Origin: Rhizobium sp. Leaf262
GTDB lineage: Bacteria; Pseudomonadota; Alphaproteobacteria; Rhizobiales; Rhizobiaceae
DNA: 64,000 nucleotides
Direction: 5' to 3'
Assembly: GCF_001422245.1 (NCBI RefSeq)
Contig: NZ_LMMM01000012.1
Coordinates: 276,638-340,637, forward strand
Shown here piece by piece: positions 9,546 through 18,057 of the stretch. Position numbers and translations under genes: made by a program. The notes under the pieces are model-generated. The model ran no database searches, was not told where the DNA came from, and saw nothing but the letters and a program-made list of their open reading frames with translations. The stretch's first letter is position 1; the number at the start of each line of letters is the position of its first letter.

Positions 9546-9842
9546 ATGCAGATCATCGCCAAGTCTACATTGAAGCTGTTTTGGGAGCGTCATGCGCAAG
9601 CCGAAACGCCTTTGAAGACGTGGTACGCGATTGTCAGCAAGGCAGAGTGGAACGGTCCTTCAGACGTAAAAACTGCGTTTGGTGCAACGGTGGATTTCGT
9701 TTCGGATAACCGCGTCATTTTCGATATTTCGGGCAATAAATATCGCCTGATTGTCCATATCGCATATGCTTACAAACGCGTTTTGATCAAGTTTATTGGT
9801 ACCCATAAGGAATACGACCAGATCGACCCGGAGACAGTGTAA
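9546..9842 (+). CDS. higB: HigB-type toxin, mRNA interferase family
   Basis: Type II toxin of the HigB/RelE superfamily that cleaves mRNA on ribosomes. The 98-residue protein MQIIAKSTLKLFWERHAQ... has the family's WYAIV segment, a basic centre and the C-terminal FIGTHKEYDQID typical of HigB (catalytic-type His and Tyr). The ATG at 9546 is chosen because any upstream start would precede the promoter. No Shine-Dalgarno sequence is visible and the start is only 7 bases after the -10, so the message may be leaderless. The stop overlaps the antitoxin start (TAATG). The gene order toxin-antitoxin is normal for hig. Confidence 0.9.
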   Translation: MQIIAKSTLKLFWERHAQAETPLKTWYAIVSKAEWNGPSDVKTAFGATVDFVSDNRVIFDISGNKYRLIVHIAYAYKRVLIKFIGTHKEYDQIDPETV

Positions 9843-10231
9843 TGGACAATATTCGTGCCATCAAAAACGATGCTGATCTTGCGTGGGCCCTTGCCGAGAT
9901 CAGCCCTTATTTCGACAATCCGCCTGATTTTGGAACGCCTGACGCTGACAGGTTCGATGTGCTTGCTACCCTCATAGAAGCCTTTGAGGACAAACATCAC
10001 CGCATTGACGCGCCTGAGCCGGTGGATTTGATCAAAACACATATGGAGATGACAGGGCGGACGCAGGGCGACCTTGCCGCACTGTTCGGCTCGCGCTCGC
10101 GCGCGTCGGAAGTCCTGAACAGGAAACGCGCTCTTACCGTTGATATGATCTACAAGCTGCATAAAGAATGGGGCATTCCAGCCGATTGCCTTGTGGAGCC
10201 GTACCACCTCTCCGAACGGAAATACGCATGA
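9842..10231 (+). CDS. higA: HigA-type antitoxin with HTH domain
   Basis: Antitoxin and autorepressor partner of HigB, 129 residues. The N-terminal half is acidic and likely holds the toxin-neutralising part. The C-terminal half has an Xre-like helix-turn-helix (GRTQGDLAALFGSRSRASEV, about 74-93), followed by LNRKRALTVDMIYKLHKEWG. This N-terminal acidic plus C-terminal HTH layout, with an SRSRASEVLN recognition helix, is typical of the larger HigA proteins that pair with HigB. Translation is coupled to the toxin through a 1-base overlap. The double palindrome upstream of higB is its likely target. Confidence 0.9.
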   Translation: MDNIRAIKNDADLAWALAEISPYFDNPPDFGTPDADRFDVLATLIEAFEDKHHRIDAPEPVDLIKTHMEMTGRTQGDLAALFGSRSRASEVLNRKRALTVDMIYKLHKEWGIPADCLVEPYHLSERKYA

Positions 10232-10247
10232 CAAAAAGCTGAAGGCA

Positions 10248-10412
10248 CTATTGCTGCGGCTGAACTGTCGTTCTCGGTATCAACGTCCCGTCCTGACTTT
10301 GCGGCGAAAGCTGCCTGTCGCCATTGAGGAAGGCGATGCTCAGCACGATGCCCACGAGCACGCATAGCAGCGCGACGAATATCAGGCCTGATCTATCTAT
10401 TGGCTTCTTCAT
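10248..10412 (-). CDS. Small membrane protein of unknown function (54 aa)
   Basis: A 54-residue frame reads MKKPIDRSG, then one hydrophobic helix (LIFVALLCVLVGIVLSIAFL, about 10-29), then a polar Gln/Ser/Thr/Pro-rich tail ending QPQQ. Positive residues before the helix suggest N-in topology with the tail in the periplasm. A weak GCGAGG ribosome site precedes the ATG. It is convergent with higA, 16 bp from its stop. I do not recognise a family; the clean Lys-rich start, helix and tail make it more likely than a random frame. Confidence 0.5.
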   Translation of the reverse strand: MKKPIDRSGLIFVALLCVLVGIVLSIAFLNGDRQLSPQSQDGTLIPRTTVQPQQ

Positions 10413-10498
10413 GCCTCGCTAACATAGACGTGAATGTGAAGATGATGGGGCGAAACACACGATTTTTTACCGCAGGACATATTTGGTTACAAATGCGT

Positions 10499-10522
10499 GA
10501 AGGCACGTCCTTGCGTGCCTTC
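10499..10522 (-). terminator. Hairpin downstream of rhaI
   Basis: GAAGGCACG (10499-10507) and CGTGCCTTC (10514-10522) form a perfect 9-bp stem with a 6-base loop, 33 bp after the rhaI stop. There is no strong T run on minus, so termination may be inefficient or the stem may protect the 3' end of the rhaDI message. Confidence 0.5.
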
Positions 10523-10555
10523 CTTTGTTAAGGTTTTCCGCGCTCGCCAATGGCA

Positions 10556-11848
10556 TCAAATGATGCCGCCGCTGCCGCTTTTGGATTCCGGGCGTTCGGC
10601 TGCGACCTTCGCGCGGTAGCCGCTGGCGCGGTAGGTGGCGATGGGGTCTAGGGCGCCGTTTGACCTGTTACGGGCTTCGGCCAGAATGGGTTCGACATCG
10701 GTGCGATAGGCCCGCTTCAGCGTGTCGGATGCCATCAGAGCATCATTGTCCTGCTGGAAACCATCCAATGCTGTGCGGTCCACCAGCAGCGCCTGTGCAT
10801 AGGCACGGCGGATTTCGTTGGCGCTGGAGATGAGGCTTTCGATGGGATCGGTCACATTGTGCGACTGGTCGATCATATGAGCCGGGTGGAAGCCTTTGAC
10901 GCCACGGTGGTCGGCATCGACAAGTTCGTTGAAGACGAGGAACAGGCGGTAGGGATCGATCGAGCCTGCATCCAGATCGTCATCGCCATATTTGCTATCG
11001 TTGAAGTGAAAGCCGCCAAGTTTGCCGAACTGGATGAGGCGGGCAACGATCATCTCTATATTGGTGTTGGGCGCATGGTGGCCGAGGTCGACAAGACAAA
11101 AAGCCTTTTCGCCCAGCGTATTGGCGATGAGGTAGTTCGTGCCCCAATCCTGCACCACGGTCGAATAGAAGGCGGGCTCATACATCTTGTGTTCGGAAAA
11201 GATGCGCCAGTCATCCGGCAGCGCCTTGTAGATATCGGCCATGGCCGAGAGATAGCGCTCAAAGCTTTTGGTGAAATTGCTCTGCCCCGGGAAGTTGGAG
11301 CCATCGCCCACCCACACCGTCAGCGCCTTTGAGCCGAGAGCATTACCGATCTCGATACATTCGATGTTGTGGTCGACCGCCTGTTGGCGCGTTGCCGCAT
11401 TGGCATGGCTCAGAGAGCCATACTTGTAGGAATGCTGCTGCCCCTCCGCGTCCGAAAACGTGTTGGAGTTCATGGCATCGAAGCCGAGGCCGAGGGCATC
11501 GGCATGGGCTTTCAGCGCCTTCGGGTCTTGTTTGTCCCAGGGAATATGCAGCGAGACATTGGGGGTGGCAGCCGTCAGCTGGTTGATGACGGCGCAATCG
11601 TCCAGCTTATCGAAAATGCCGCGCGGTTCGCCCTTGCCGGGAAAGCGCGCAAAGCGCGTGCCGCCGGTGCCGACGCCCCAGGAGGGAACGGCGACGAAGA
11701 ATTTCGAGACCTTCGCGGTGATCGCCTCGATATCGATGTTGCGGCGCGACAGATGCGCGCCCAGCGCCTCGTAATCCGCCTGATGAGCGCGTGCGCGCTT
11801 TTCATTTTCGCGATCAACGATATCTGCCGCTATTTTCTGTTCGGTCAT
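10556..11848 (-). CDS. rhaI: L-rhamnose isomerase, rhizobial type
   Basis: Converts L-rhamnose to L-rhamnulose, the first cytoplasmic step of rhamnose catabolism. The 430-residue protein belongs to the xylose-isomerase-like TIM-barrel type found in rhizobia rather than the E. coli RhaA type. Metal and substrate regions are visible as LVDLGHHAPNTNIEM, FHFNDSKYGDDDLDAG and SEHKMYEPAFY. GGGAGGA lies close upstream of the ATG. It follows rhaD on the same strand, 268 bp away, in the rhaDI unit, and a Pmp3-like gene lies on the opposite strand in that gap. Confidence 0.94.
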   Translation of the reverse strand: MTEQKIAADIVDRENEKRARAHQADYEALGAHLSRRNIDIEAITAKVSKFFVAVPSWGVGTGGTRFARFPGKGEPRGIFDKLDDCAVINQLTAATPNVSLHIPWDKQDPKALKAHADALGLGFDAMNSNTFSDAEGQQHSYKYGSLSHANAATRQQAVDHNIECIEIGNALGSKALTVWVGDGSNFPGQSNFTKSFERYLSAMADIYKALPDDWRIFSEHKMYEPAFYSTVVQDWGTNYLIANTLGEKAFCLVDLGHHAPNTNIEMIVARLIQFGKLGGFHFNDSKYGDDDLDAGSIDPYRLFLVFNELVDADHRGVKGFHPAHMIDQSHNVTDPIESLISSANEIRRAYAQALLVDRTALDGFQQDNDALMASDTLKRAYRTDVEPILAEARNRSNGALDPIATYRASGYRAKVAAERPESKSGSGGII

Positions 11849-11878
11849 GTTGTCCTCCCGTTCCTCGCCTCCCGCGAT

Positions 11879-11904
11879 TGAACCAATTCCGCGTTCCCCA
11901 CGTT
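11879..11904 (+). promoter_or_regulatory. EcfG-like promoter (near match) for the Pmp3-type gene
   Basis: TGAAC (11879-11883), 17 bases, then CGTT (11901-11904). The alphaproteobacterial general-stress sigma factor EcfG recognises GGAAC-N16/17-CGTT, and this matches at all but the first base. The expected start point leaves a short leader before the GTG at 11940. Pmp3/YqaE genes are typical stress-induced genes, which supports the call. Confidence 0.45.
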
Positions 11905-11939
11905 ATGTGCTTGGAAACAAACAGACGGGATATTCAATC

Positions 11940-12098
11940 GTGGACGTTATTCGCATTCTACTTGCCATTTTCCTGCCGCCAGTCGGCGTTTTTCTTCAGG
12001 TCGGCCTTGGCCTGCAGTTCTGGCTCAATATTCTCTTGACGCTGTGCGGATATATCCCCGGCATCATCCACGCCATCTGGGTTATCCTGCGCCGATAA
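11940..12098 (+). CDS. Pmp3/YqaE-family small membrane protein
   Basis: A 52-residue protein, read from GTG, MDVIRILLAIFLPPVGVFLQ then a second helix (LNILLTLCGYIPGIIHAIWVIL). Two membrane helices with the LPPVGVFL motif and the GYIPGIIHAIWV signature identify the Pmp3/YqaE (UPF0057) family, linked to membrane potential and stress tolerance. GACGGGA nine bases upstream supports the GTG start; longer frames to 11847 have no comparable site. The gene sits antisense inside the rhaDI transcription unit, which is unusual placement. Confidence 0.88.
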   Translation: MDVIRILLAIFLPPVGVFLQVGLGLQFWLNILLTLCGYIPGIIHAIWVILRR

Positions 12099-12116
12099 GA
12101 GGTATTTCACCCGCAA

Positions 12117-14210
12117 TCAGCGGGTGAAACTCTGCGCATTGCCGGCATCGACATTGATGATGTTGCCGGTCGATTTTGCCGAGGCATCCGAAGCGAGGAA
12201 GTATATCGCTTCGGCAATATCTTCGGGGAACACATTCAGTTTCAGCATCGAGCGCTTGCGATAATGTTCTTCCAGATCGGTCACTTCGATCTTGGAAGAC
12301 GCCGCACGTTGTTCGCGCCACTCCCCATTCCAGATTTTCGATCCACGCAGAACCGCATCCGGGTTGACCGTATTGACGCGGATGCCAGCGTCAGCCCCCT
12401 CAAGTGCCAAGCATCGGGCCAGATGGATTTCCGCAGCCTTTGCCGTGCAGTAGGCAGACGCATTGGGCGATGAGGCAAGGCCGTTCTTGGAGGCTACGAA
12501 GACGACGTTGCCGCCGAGGTTCTGGCGACGAAACAGGCGGAAGGCCTCCCGCGAGACGAGGAAATAGCCGGTGGCGAGAATGTCGATATTCTTGTTCCAC
12601 ATGGCAAGCGTCGTCTCTTCGACCGGAGCCGAGGATGCGATGCCCGCATTGGACACCAGAATATCGACGCCGCCGAATTCGACACTGGCTTGCGTGAAGG
12701 CGGCGAGAACCGCGTCTTCCTTCGTCACATCCAGCTTGACGCTGCGCACCGCATCCGTGCTGAAACGCTTCTCAAAATCACCCTTGGTGGCGTCCAATGC
12801 GCCTTCGTCGATATCCGCCAGCACAACGCAGGCACCTTCATTGGCCAAACGCTCCGCCGTCGCACGGCCAATGCCGCCTGCGCCGCCGGTGATGAAGGCG
12901 ACCCGGCCAGCAAGGCTCTTAGGCTTGGGCATGCGCTGAAGCTTTGCCTCTTCCAGCAGCCAATATTCGATGTCGAAAGCTTCCTGCTCCGGCAGACCCT
13001 GATATTCCGAGACAGTGGACGCGCCGCGCATGACGTTGATGGCGTTGACGTAAAACTCACCGGCAATACGGGCTGTCGCCTTGTCCTTGGCGAAGGACAG
13101 CAGACCAACGCCGGGGATGAGGAAGATCACCGGGTTCGGGTCACGCATCCCAGGCGAATTTTCGTGCTTGCAGCTCTCGTAGTACCTGACGTAATCGGCG
13201 CGGTAATCCTTCAGCGCCTGATCGAGACCCGCGAGAAGCGCCTCCACATCCGGCTTTGCCGTATCGAGATCAAGGATAAGAGGGCGGATTTTGGTGCGCA
13301 GGAAGTGGTCCGGGCAGGATGTGCCGAGTGCGCCGAGCGGCTTCAAATCCTTCGAGTTGAGGAATTCCAGCACGGCATCCTGATCATCGAAATGGCCGAG
13401 CTTACGCTCCTCACGACCGATACGGCCACGAATTTCTGGCATAAGGCGAGCTGCGATGTCGCGACGCTGCTCTGGTGACAGGCTCTTTGCCACCGCGCCA
13501 CCAAAGATGGTCTTGCCCTCGGTTTCCCCAGCGAACCATTCGATGGCCTTATTGATGATCTCAAGCGTCAGCTCGTAGCACTTTTGCGCGTCATTATCCC
13601 AGGTGAATAGGCCATGACTTTCCAGCACCACGCCCTTGGCTGTGGGGTTGGCCTTGACGAAGGCTTCGAGGTCGAGACCCAGCTGGAAGCCGGGGCGACG
13701 CCATGGCAGCCAGCCGATGTCATCGCCGAAAATCTGTTGCGTCAGCTCTTTGGAATTCTTCGACGCCGCAATGGCGATGATCGCATCCGGGTGCATGTGG
13801 TCGACGTGGTCGAACGGTACGAAACCGTGCAGCGGCGTGTCGATGGAGGCGGCGCGCGGGTTGAGATTGTAGGTGCAGTGGGGCAGAAAACCGACCAGGC
13901 GGTCTTCGTCTTCCACACCCTTGTAGATGCCCTTCAGCGCTTCCAGCTTGTCGAGATAGAGCGTGGCAAAGCCATCCAGCTTGATGGTGCCGACATCGCC
14001 GCCGGAGCCCTTGACCCACATGACGCGGACTTTTTCGCCCGTCAGCGGATCAGTTTCCAGAACCTTGGCCGAGGTATTGCCGCCGCCGTAATTGGTGATG
14101 CGCTTGTCTGCGCCCAACAGGTTGGAGCGATAGAGCAGCTTACCGGGCTCATCGAGCTTTGCGGCATAGGCATCATCCCAGCGGTTGTCGAGAAGACGGG
14201 TCTGTCCCAT
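12117..14210 (-). CDS. rhaD: Bifunctional rhamnulose-1-phosphate aldolase/alcohol dehydrogenase
   Basis: A 697-residue fusion. The N-terminal half is a class II aldolase domain with YGGGNTSAKV, KGSGGDVGTIK, HPDAIIAIAASKNS and LESHGLFTW. It would cleave rhamnulose-1-phosphate to dihydroxyacetone phosphate and L-lactaldehyde. From about residue 430 a short-chain dehydrogenase domain begins, with the NAD site FITGGAGGIGRATA and the catalytic YCTAKAA; it would oxidise or reduce lactaldehyde. GGGAGGA precedes the ATG. It is divergent from rhaR and followed by rhaI. This fusion is the known rhizobial RhaD form. Confidence 0.94.
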   Translation of the reverse strand: MGQTRLLDNRWDDAYAAKLDEPGKLLYRSNLLGADKRITNYGGGNTSAKVLETDPLTGEKVRVMWVKGSGGDVGTIKLDGFATLYLDKLEALKGIYKGVEDEDRLVGFLPHCTYNLNPRAASIDTPLHGFVPFDHVDHMHPDAIIAIAASKNSKELTQQIFGDDIGWLPWRRPGFQLGLDLEAFVKANPTAKGVVLESHGLFTWDNDAQKCYELTLEIINKAIEWFAGETEGKTIFGGAVAKSLSPEQRRDIAARLMPEIRGRIGREERKLGHFDDQDAVLEFLNSKDLKPLGALGTSCPDHFLRTKIRPLILDLDTAKPDVEALLAGLDQALKDYRADYVRYYESCKHENSPGMRDPNPVIFLIPGVGLLSFAKDKATARIAGEFYVNAINVMRGASTVSEYQGLPEQEAFDIEYWLLEEAKLQRMPKPKSLAGRVAFITGGAGGIGRATAERLANEGACVVLADIDEGALDATKGDFEKRFSTDAVRSVKLDVTKEDAVLAAFTQASVEFGGVDILVSNAGIASSAPVEETTLAMWNKNIDILATGYFLVSREAFRLFRRQNLGGNVVFVASKNGLASSPNASAYCTAKAAEIHLARCLALEGADAGIRVNTVNPDAVLRGSKIWNGEWREQRAASSKIEVTDLEEHYRKRSMLKLNVFPEDIAEAIYFLASDASAKSTGNIINVDAGNAQSFTR

Positions 14211-14373
14211 CGCAATATCCTCCCATATCGGTTATTCGCGGACGTATCGAACCAGCCCGCCTCCCATTGACGGGAGATATCGCGCAATCAAAAGCGCAAT
14301 GTCAATCATAAACGATCATATATTTTCATTGTGCGATGCAGCATTGTTTATTTTGATCGAACTTGATTGACAA

Positions 14374-14388
14374 CGTAAAAACTTTACG
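14374..14388 (+). promoter_or_regulatory. Palindrome in the rhaD-rhaR divergent promoter region
   Basis: CGTAAA-AAC-TTTACG is a perfect 6-bp-arm palindrome 26 bp before the rhaR ATG, in the 203-bp region between rhaD and rhaR. DeoR-family regulators such as RhaR bind repeats near their own start. This is the only perfect short palindrome I found here, so it is a candidate operator, not a proven one. Confidence 0.4.
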
Positions 14389-14413
14389 AATAACTGATGT
14401 TCAGGAGGACCCC

Positions 14414-15244
14414 ATGCACGAGAGCGAACGACATCGCATTATCCTAAGCGCCATACAGGAAAAGCCTGTGGTGACGGTGCAGGATATTGCCGAGTTGACG
14501 GACGCTTCCGAAGCGACGATCCGCCGGGATATCGCGTCTTTGCATGTGCAGGGAAAGCTGCGGCGCGTGCGTGGCGGGGCCGAAGCGGTGCATCCGCCAC
14601 AGCTTGGAAATCTCGCGGCAAGACCGTTTCGCGTGTCTGAATCGGTCAATATCGATAAGAAACGCGCAATTGCACGCAAGGCGGTTGATCTCTGCGAAGA
14701 GGGCGATGCCATCATCATCAATGGCGGCACAACGACCTTCCAGATGGTCCATTATCTTTCTGCTCGCCGTTTGCAGGTCATGACCAATTCCTTTGCTATT
14801 GCCGAACATCTGGTCAAGCACTCCAAATGCAATGTCAGTGTGCCCGGCGGCGCGATCTACCGCGACCAGAGCCTGATCCTGTCGCCTTTTGAAAATGACG
14901 CGATCCGCAATTTTTATGCGCGGCGTATCTTCATCGGCGCGCAAGGTGTCGGCGCGCTCGGCATCATGGAATCGGATGCGCTCGTCATTCAGAGCGAACA
15001 GAAATTGATGCGGCAGGCGGAAGAGCTGATCGTGATGATCGACTCCTCCAAATTCCGCAAACGCTCAAGCCTCATTCTCTGCCCACTGGAAAATGTCTCC
15101 ACCATCATTACCGATGAGGGCATTACCGACGAGGCAGCACGGATGGTGGAGGCAGCGGGCGTGACGTTGATCGTGGCCGGAGTGGTCGCGGGTGCGCAAG
15201 TGCCGCGACCACCGGACGAGGAGAATTCCGCTTCGGTTGCTTGA
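14414..15244 (+). CDS. rhaR: DeoR-family transcriptional regulator of rhamnose genes
   Basis: A 276-residue regulator. An N-terminal DeoR winged helix (VQDIAELTDASEATIRRDIA, then LRRVRGGAEAV) is followed by the sugar-phosphate-sensing domain with GGTTTFQMV, a NSFAIAEHLV strand and IFIGAQGVGALGIM. The ATG at 14414 follows CAGGAGGACCCC; the frame is open further upstream but without a comparable ribosome site. It is divergent from rhaD and first in line with rhaSTPQUK. In Rhizobium leguminosarum RhaR is the negative regulator of these genes; that role is inferred here from position and family. Confidence 0.92.
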   Translation: MHESERHRIILSAIQEKPVVTVQDIAELTDASEATIRRDIASLHVQGKLRRVRGGAEAVHPPQLGNLAARPFRVSESVNIDKKRAIARKAVDLCEEGDAIIINGGTTTFQMVHYLSARRLQVMTNSFAIAEHLVKHSKCNVSVPGGAIYRDQSLILSPFENDAIRNFYARRIFIGAQGVGALGIMESDALVIQSEQKLMRQAEELIVMIDSSKFRKRSSLILCPLENVSTIITDEGITDEAARMVEAAGVTLIVAGVVAGAQVPRPPDEENSASVA

Positions 15245-15289
15245 GGAGCACCGCGGCGGCAATGAGGTTTAATCGGGAGGAGAACCAAC

Positions 15290-16300
15290 ATGAAACTGAC
15301 ACGCAGAAAACTCAGCCAGGCACTGGCGCTCAGCGTCGCCATCGGCGTTGCCGGATTTGGCGGCATGGCGCAGGCCAAGGACATCAAGATCGCGCTGGTG
15401 GTCAAATCGCTCGGTAACGGCTTCTTCGAAGCCGCCAACAAGGGTGCGCAGGAAGCCGCCAAGGACCTCGGCGGCGTCGAGATCATCTATACCGGCCCGA
15501 CGACGACGACGGCAGAGGGCCAGATCGAAGTCATCAACTCGCTGATCGCGCAGGGCGTCGATGCGATCGCCATTTCCGCCAACGACCCGGATGCGGTCGT
15601 GCCAGCCCTGAAGAAGGCTGCACAGCGCGGCATCAAGGTTATCTCATGGGATAGCGGCGTCGCACCGGCAGGCCGTATTCTGCAGCTCAACCCATCCTCC
15701 AACGCGCTGATCGGCAAGATGTGCCTGCAGCTGGCAGCCGACCATTTGGAAGGCGGCAAGGGCGATTTTGCCATCCTCTCTGCCACCACCACCTCCACGA
15801 ACCAGAATATCTGGATCGACGAGATGAAGAAGCAGCTGAAGGACTTCCCCGGCCTCAACCTCGTAACCACCGTTTATGGTGACGACCTGGCCGACAAGAG
15901 TTACCGCGAAGCACAGGGCCTGCTCACATCGCAGCCGAATGTGAAGGTCATCGTTGCACCGACAACGGTCGGCGTGCTGGCGGCATCGCAGGCGGTGAAG
16001 GATGCGGGCAAGATCGGAAAGGTCTTCGTGACAGGCCTCGGCCTTCCCTCCGAAATGGCCGGTGCCATCAAGTCCGGCGCCACCAAGGAATTCGCCATCT
16101 GGAACCCCATCGACCTCGGCTATTCCGCCACCCAGATCGCCTACCACCTCGTAAAGGGTGATGCGGATGGCAAGCCGGGCACCGAGATCGAAGCCGGTCG
16201 CATGGGCAAGATCAAGGTTGGTGAGAACAGTGAGGCCGCGATGGCCGATCCGTTTGTGTACGACGCGAAGAACATCGATCAGTTTTCTAAGATTTTCTGA
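15290..16300 (+). CDS. rhaS: Rhamnose ABC transporter substrate-binding protein
   Basis: Periplasmic sugar-binding protein of the type I (ribose-binding-like) family, 336 residues. The signal peptide has TRRKLSQALALSVAIGVAG and probable cleavage after AQA at about residue 29; the two Arg leave a Tat route possible. The mature part starts KDIKIALVVKSLGNGFFEA and contains DAIAISANDPDAVVPALKKA and a hinge strand FVTGLGLPSEMAGAIKSG. GGGAGGAGAACC precedes the ATG. It is followed by a 176-bp palindromic repeat before rhaT, which may favour rhaS mRNA over the downstream genes. Confidence 0.94.
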   Translation: MKLTRRKLSQALALSVAIGVAGFGGMAQAKDIKIALVVKSLGNGFFEAANKGAQEAAKDLGGVEIIYTGPTTTTAEGQIEVINSLIAQGVDAIAISANDPDAVVPALKKAAQRGIKVISWDSGVAPAGRILQLNPSSNALIGKMCLQLAADHLEGGKGDFAILSATTTSTNQNIWIDEMKKQLKDFPGLNLVTTVYGDDLADKSYREAQGLLTSQPNVKVIVAPTTVGVLAASQAVKDAGKIGKVFVTGLGLPSEMAGAIKSGATKEFAIWNPIDLGYSATQIAYHLVKGDADGKPGTEIEAGRMGKIKVGENSEAAMADPFVYDAKNIDQFSKIF

Positions 16301-16314
16301 TGTGATGGAGTTGA

Positions 16315-16490
16315 GGGTGGGGCGACCCCCCTCTGCCCTGCCGGGCATCTCCCCCACAAGGAGGGAGATCGGCTGGGCGCTCACCCAATACTTTTTTCGC
16401 AAGCGTTCGAGATGGCCGAGAGGCTGCCGCAGGTCGATCTCCCCCCTTGTGGGGGAGATGTCCGGCAGGACAGAGGGGGTCGCCCCACCC
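16315..16490. repeat. RIME1-like large palindrome between rhaS and rhaT
   Basis: The left arm (16315-16371, starting GGGTGGGGCGACC and including CATCTCCCCC, CAAGGAGGGAGATCG) is almost perfectly complementary to the right arm (16435-16490, starting CGATCTCCCC and ending GTCGCCCCACCC). A 63-base spacer separates the arms. A second copy lies at 63094-63255. The size, the arm sequence and the intergenic placement fit the Rhizobium-specific intergenic mosaic element RIME1. In RNA it would fold into a very long hairpin inside the rha message. Confidence 0.85.
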
Positions 16491-16508
16491 ACAAATCAAA
16501 GAAATTAG

Positions 16509-18044
16509 ATGATGCGTGTTGAAACAAAAATTGCAGAAGCGCCCGAGGCCTCAAACACCTCGCCCATTCTCGAAATGCGCGGCATCAGCCAGATATTCCC
16601 CGGCGTCAAAGCGCTGGATGGCGTCAACATTGCGCTCTACCCCGGCAAGGTCACCGCCCTCATCGGCGAGAACGGCGCAGGCAAATCCACGCTTGTCAAA
16701 ATCCTGACCGGCATCTACCGCCCCAACGAGGGCGAAATCCTGCTGGATGGACAGCCCGTCACCTTCCACAGCGCGCAGGATGCCATCGATGCGGGCGTCA
16801 CCGCCATTCATCAGGAAACCGTGCTGTTCGATGAACTGTCGGTGGCTGAAAACATATTCCTCGGCCACGCACCGAAGGCCCGTTTCGGGCTGATCGACTG
16901 GAAAACGATCAATGAAAAATCCCGCGCGCTGCTGGAGCGGCTGGAAAGCAAGATCGATCCAACTATCAGGCTAAAAGACCTCTCGATTGCGCAGCGGCAT
17001 CTGGTAGCGATTGCGCGTGCGCTGTCCGTCGAGGCCCGCATCGTCATCATGGACGAGCCGACGGCGGCGCTATCGCGCAAGGAAATCGATGACCTCTTCC
17101 GCATCGTGGAAAACCTGAAGCGGCAGGGCAAGGCCATCCTGTTCATCAGCCACAAATTCGATGAGGTCTATGAAATCGCTGAAAGCTACGCGGTTTTTCG
17201 TGATGGCAAGATGGTCGGGTCCGGCGATCTGGCGCAGACGCCGCAGGACGAAATCGTGCGCCTGATGGTGGGGCGTGATGTGAAGGACGCCTTTCCGAAA
17301 CAGGCGGTCAATATCGGCGCTACTACGCTTTCGGTGCAGCGTTACTGCCACGACACCGAGTTTCGCGATATTTCATTCGATCTGCGCAAGGGTGAGATTC
17401 TCGGCCTTTACGGGCTGATCGGCGCGGGGCGTTCGGAGCTTTGCCAGTCGCTCTTCGGCATCACCCGTCCCGCTTCCGGCTCCCTCACACTGAATGGCGA
17501 ACTGCTGTCCATACGCTCGCCCGAAGATGCGATCCGGGCTGGCATCGTTTACGTGCCGGAAGAGCGCGGACGGCATGGGCTGGCGCTGGATTTGCCGATC
17601 TATCAGAACATGTCGCTGCCATCGCTGGCACGCACATCGCGAAAGGGTTTTCTGGCGGCGGCCAATGAGTTTGCGCTGGCCCGCAAATATGCCTCGCGGC
17701 TGGATCTGCGCGCTGCCGCCTTGTCGGTGCCCGTCGGCACACTCTCCGGCGGCAACCAGCAGAAGGTGGTCATCGGCAAATGGCTGGCGACACAGCCCAA
17801 GGTCATCATTCTGGATGAGCCGACCAAGGGCATCGATATCGGCTCTAAAGCTGCCGTGCACGGCTTCATCAGCGAACTTGCCGCCGAGGGGCTGTCGATC
17901 ATCATGATTTCATCCGAACTGCCGGAAATTCTCGGCATGTCCGACCGCGCTATCGTCATGCGCGAAGGGCTGATGGCGGGCATGTTCGAACGGACCGATT
18001 TTTCAGCCGAAAAGCTGGTGCGTGCCGCCACGGGCAATGCGTGA
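16509..18044 (+). CDS. rhaT: Rhamnose ABC transporter ATP-binding protein
   Basis: A 511-residue tandem ATPase of the sugar ABC (RbsA/MglA-like) type. The first domain has Walker A GENGAGKSTLVK (near 54-65), a degenerate signature SIAQRHLVAIARAL and Walker B VIMDEPTAALS. The second has a degenerate Walker A (GLIGAGRSELCQS), an intact LSGGNQQKV signature and IILDEPTKGIDIG. One degenerate second P-loop is usual in this family. There are two possible adjacent starts (ATGATG) and only a weak ribosome site, directly after the palindromic repeat, so translation may be low. Confidence 0.94.
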   Translation: MMRVETKIAEAPEASNTSPILEMRGISQIFPGVKALDGVNIALYPGKVTALIGENGAGKSTLVKILTGIYRPNEGEILLDGQPVTFHSAQDAIDAGVTAIHQETVLFDELSVAENIFLGHAPKARFGLIDWKTINEKSRALLERLESKIDPTIRLKDLSIAQRHLVAIARALSVEARIVIMDEPTAALSRKEIDDLFRIVENLKRQGKAILFISHKFDEVYEIAESYAVFRDGKMVGSGDLAQTPQDEIVRLMVGRDVKDAFPKQAVNIGATTLSVQRYCHDTEFRDISFDLRKGEILGLYGLIGAGRSELCQSLFGITRPASGSLTLNGELLSIRSPEDAIRAGIVYVPEERGRHGLALDLPIYQNMSLPSLARTSRKGFLAAANEFALARKYASRLDLRAAALSVPVGTLSGGNQQKVVIGKWLATQPKVIILDEPTKGIDIGSKAAVHGFISELAAEGLSIIMISSELPEILGMSDRAIVMREGLMAGMFERTDFSAEKLVRAATGNA

Positions 18045-18057
18045 GAGGAGCCACACC

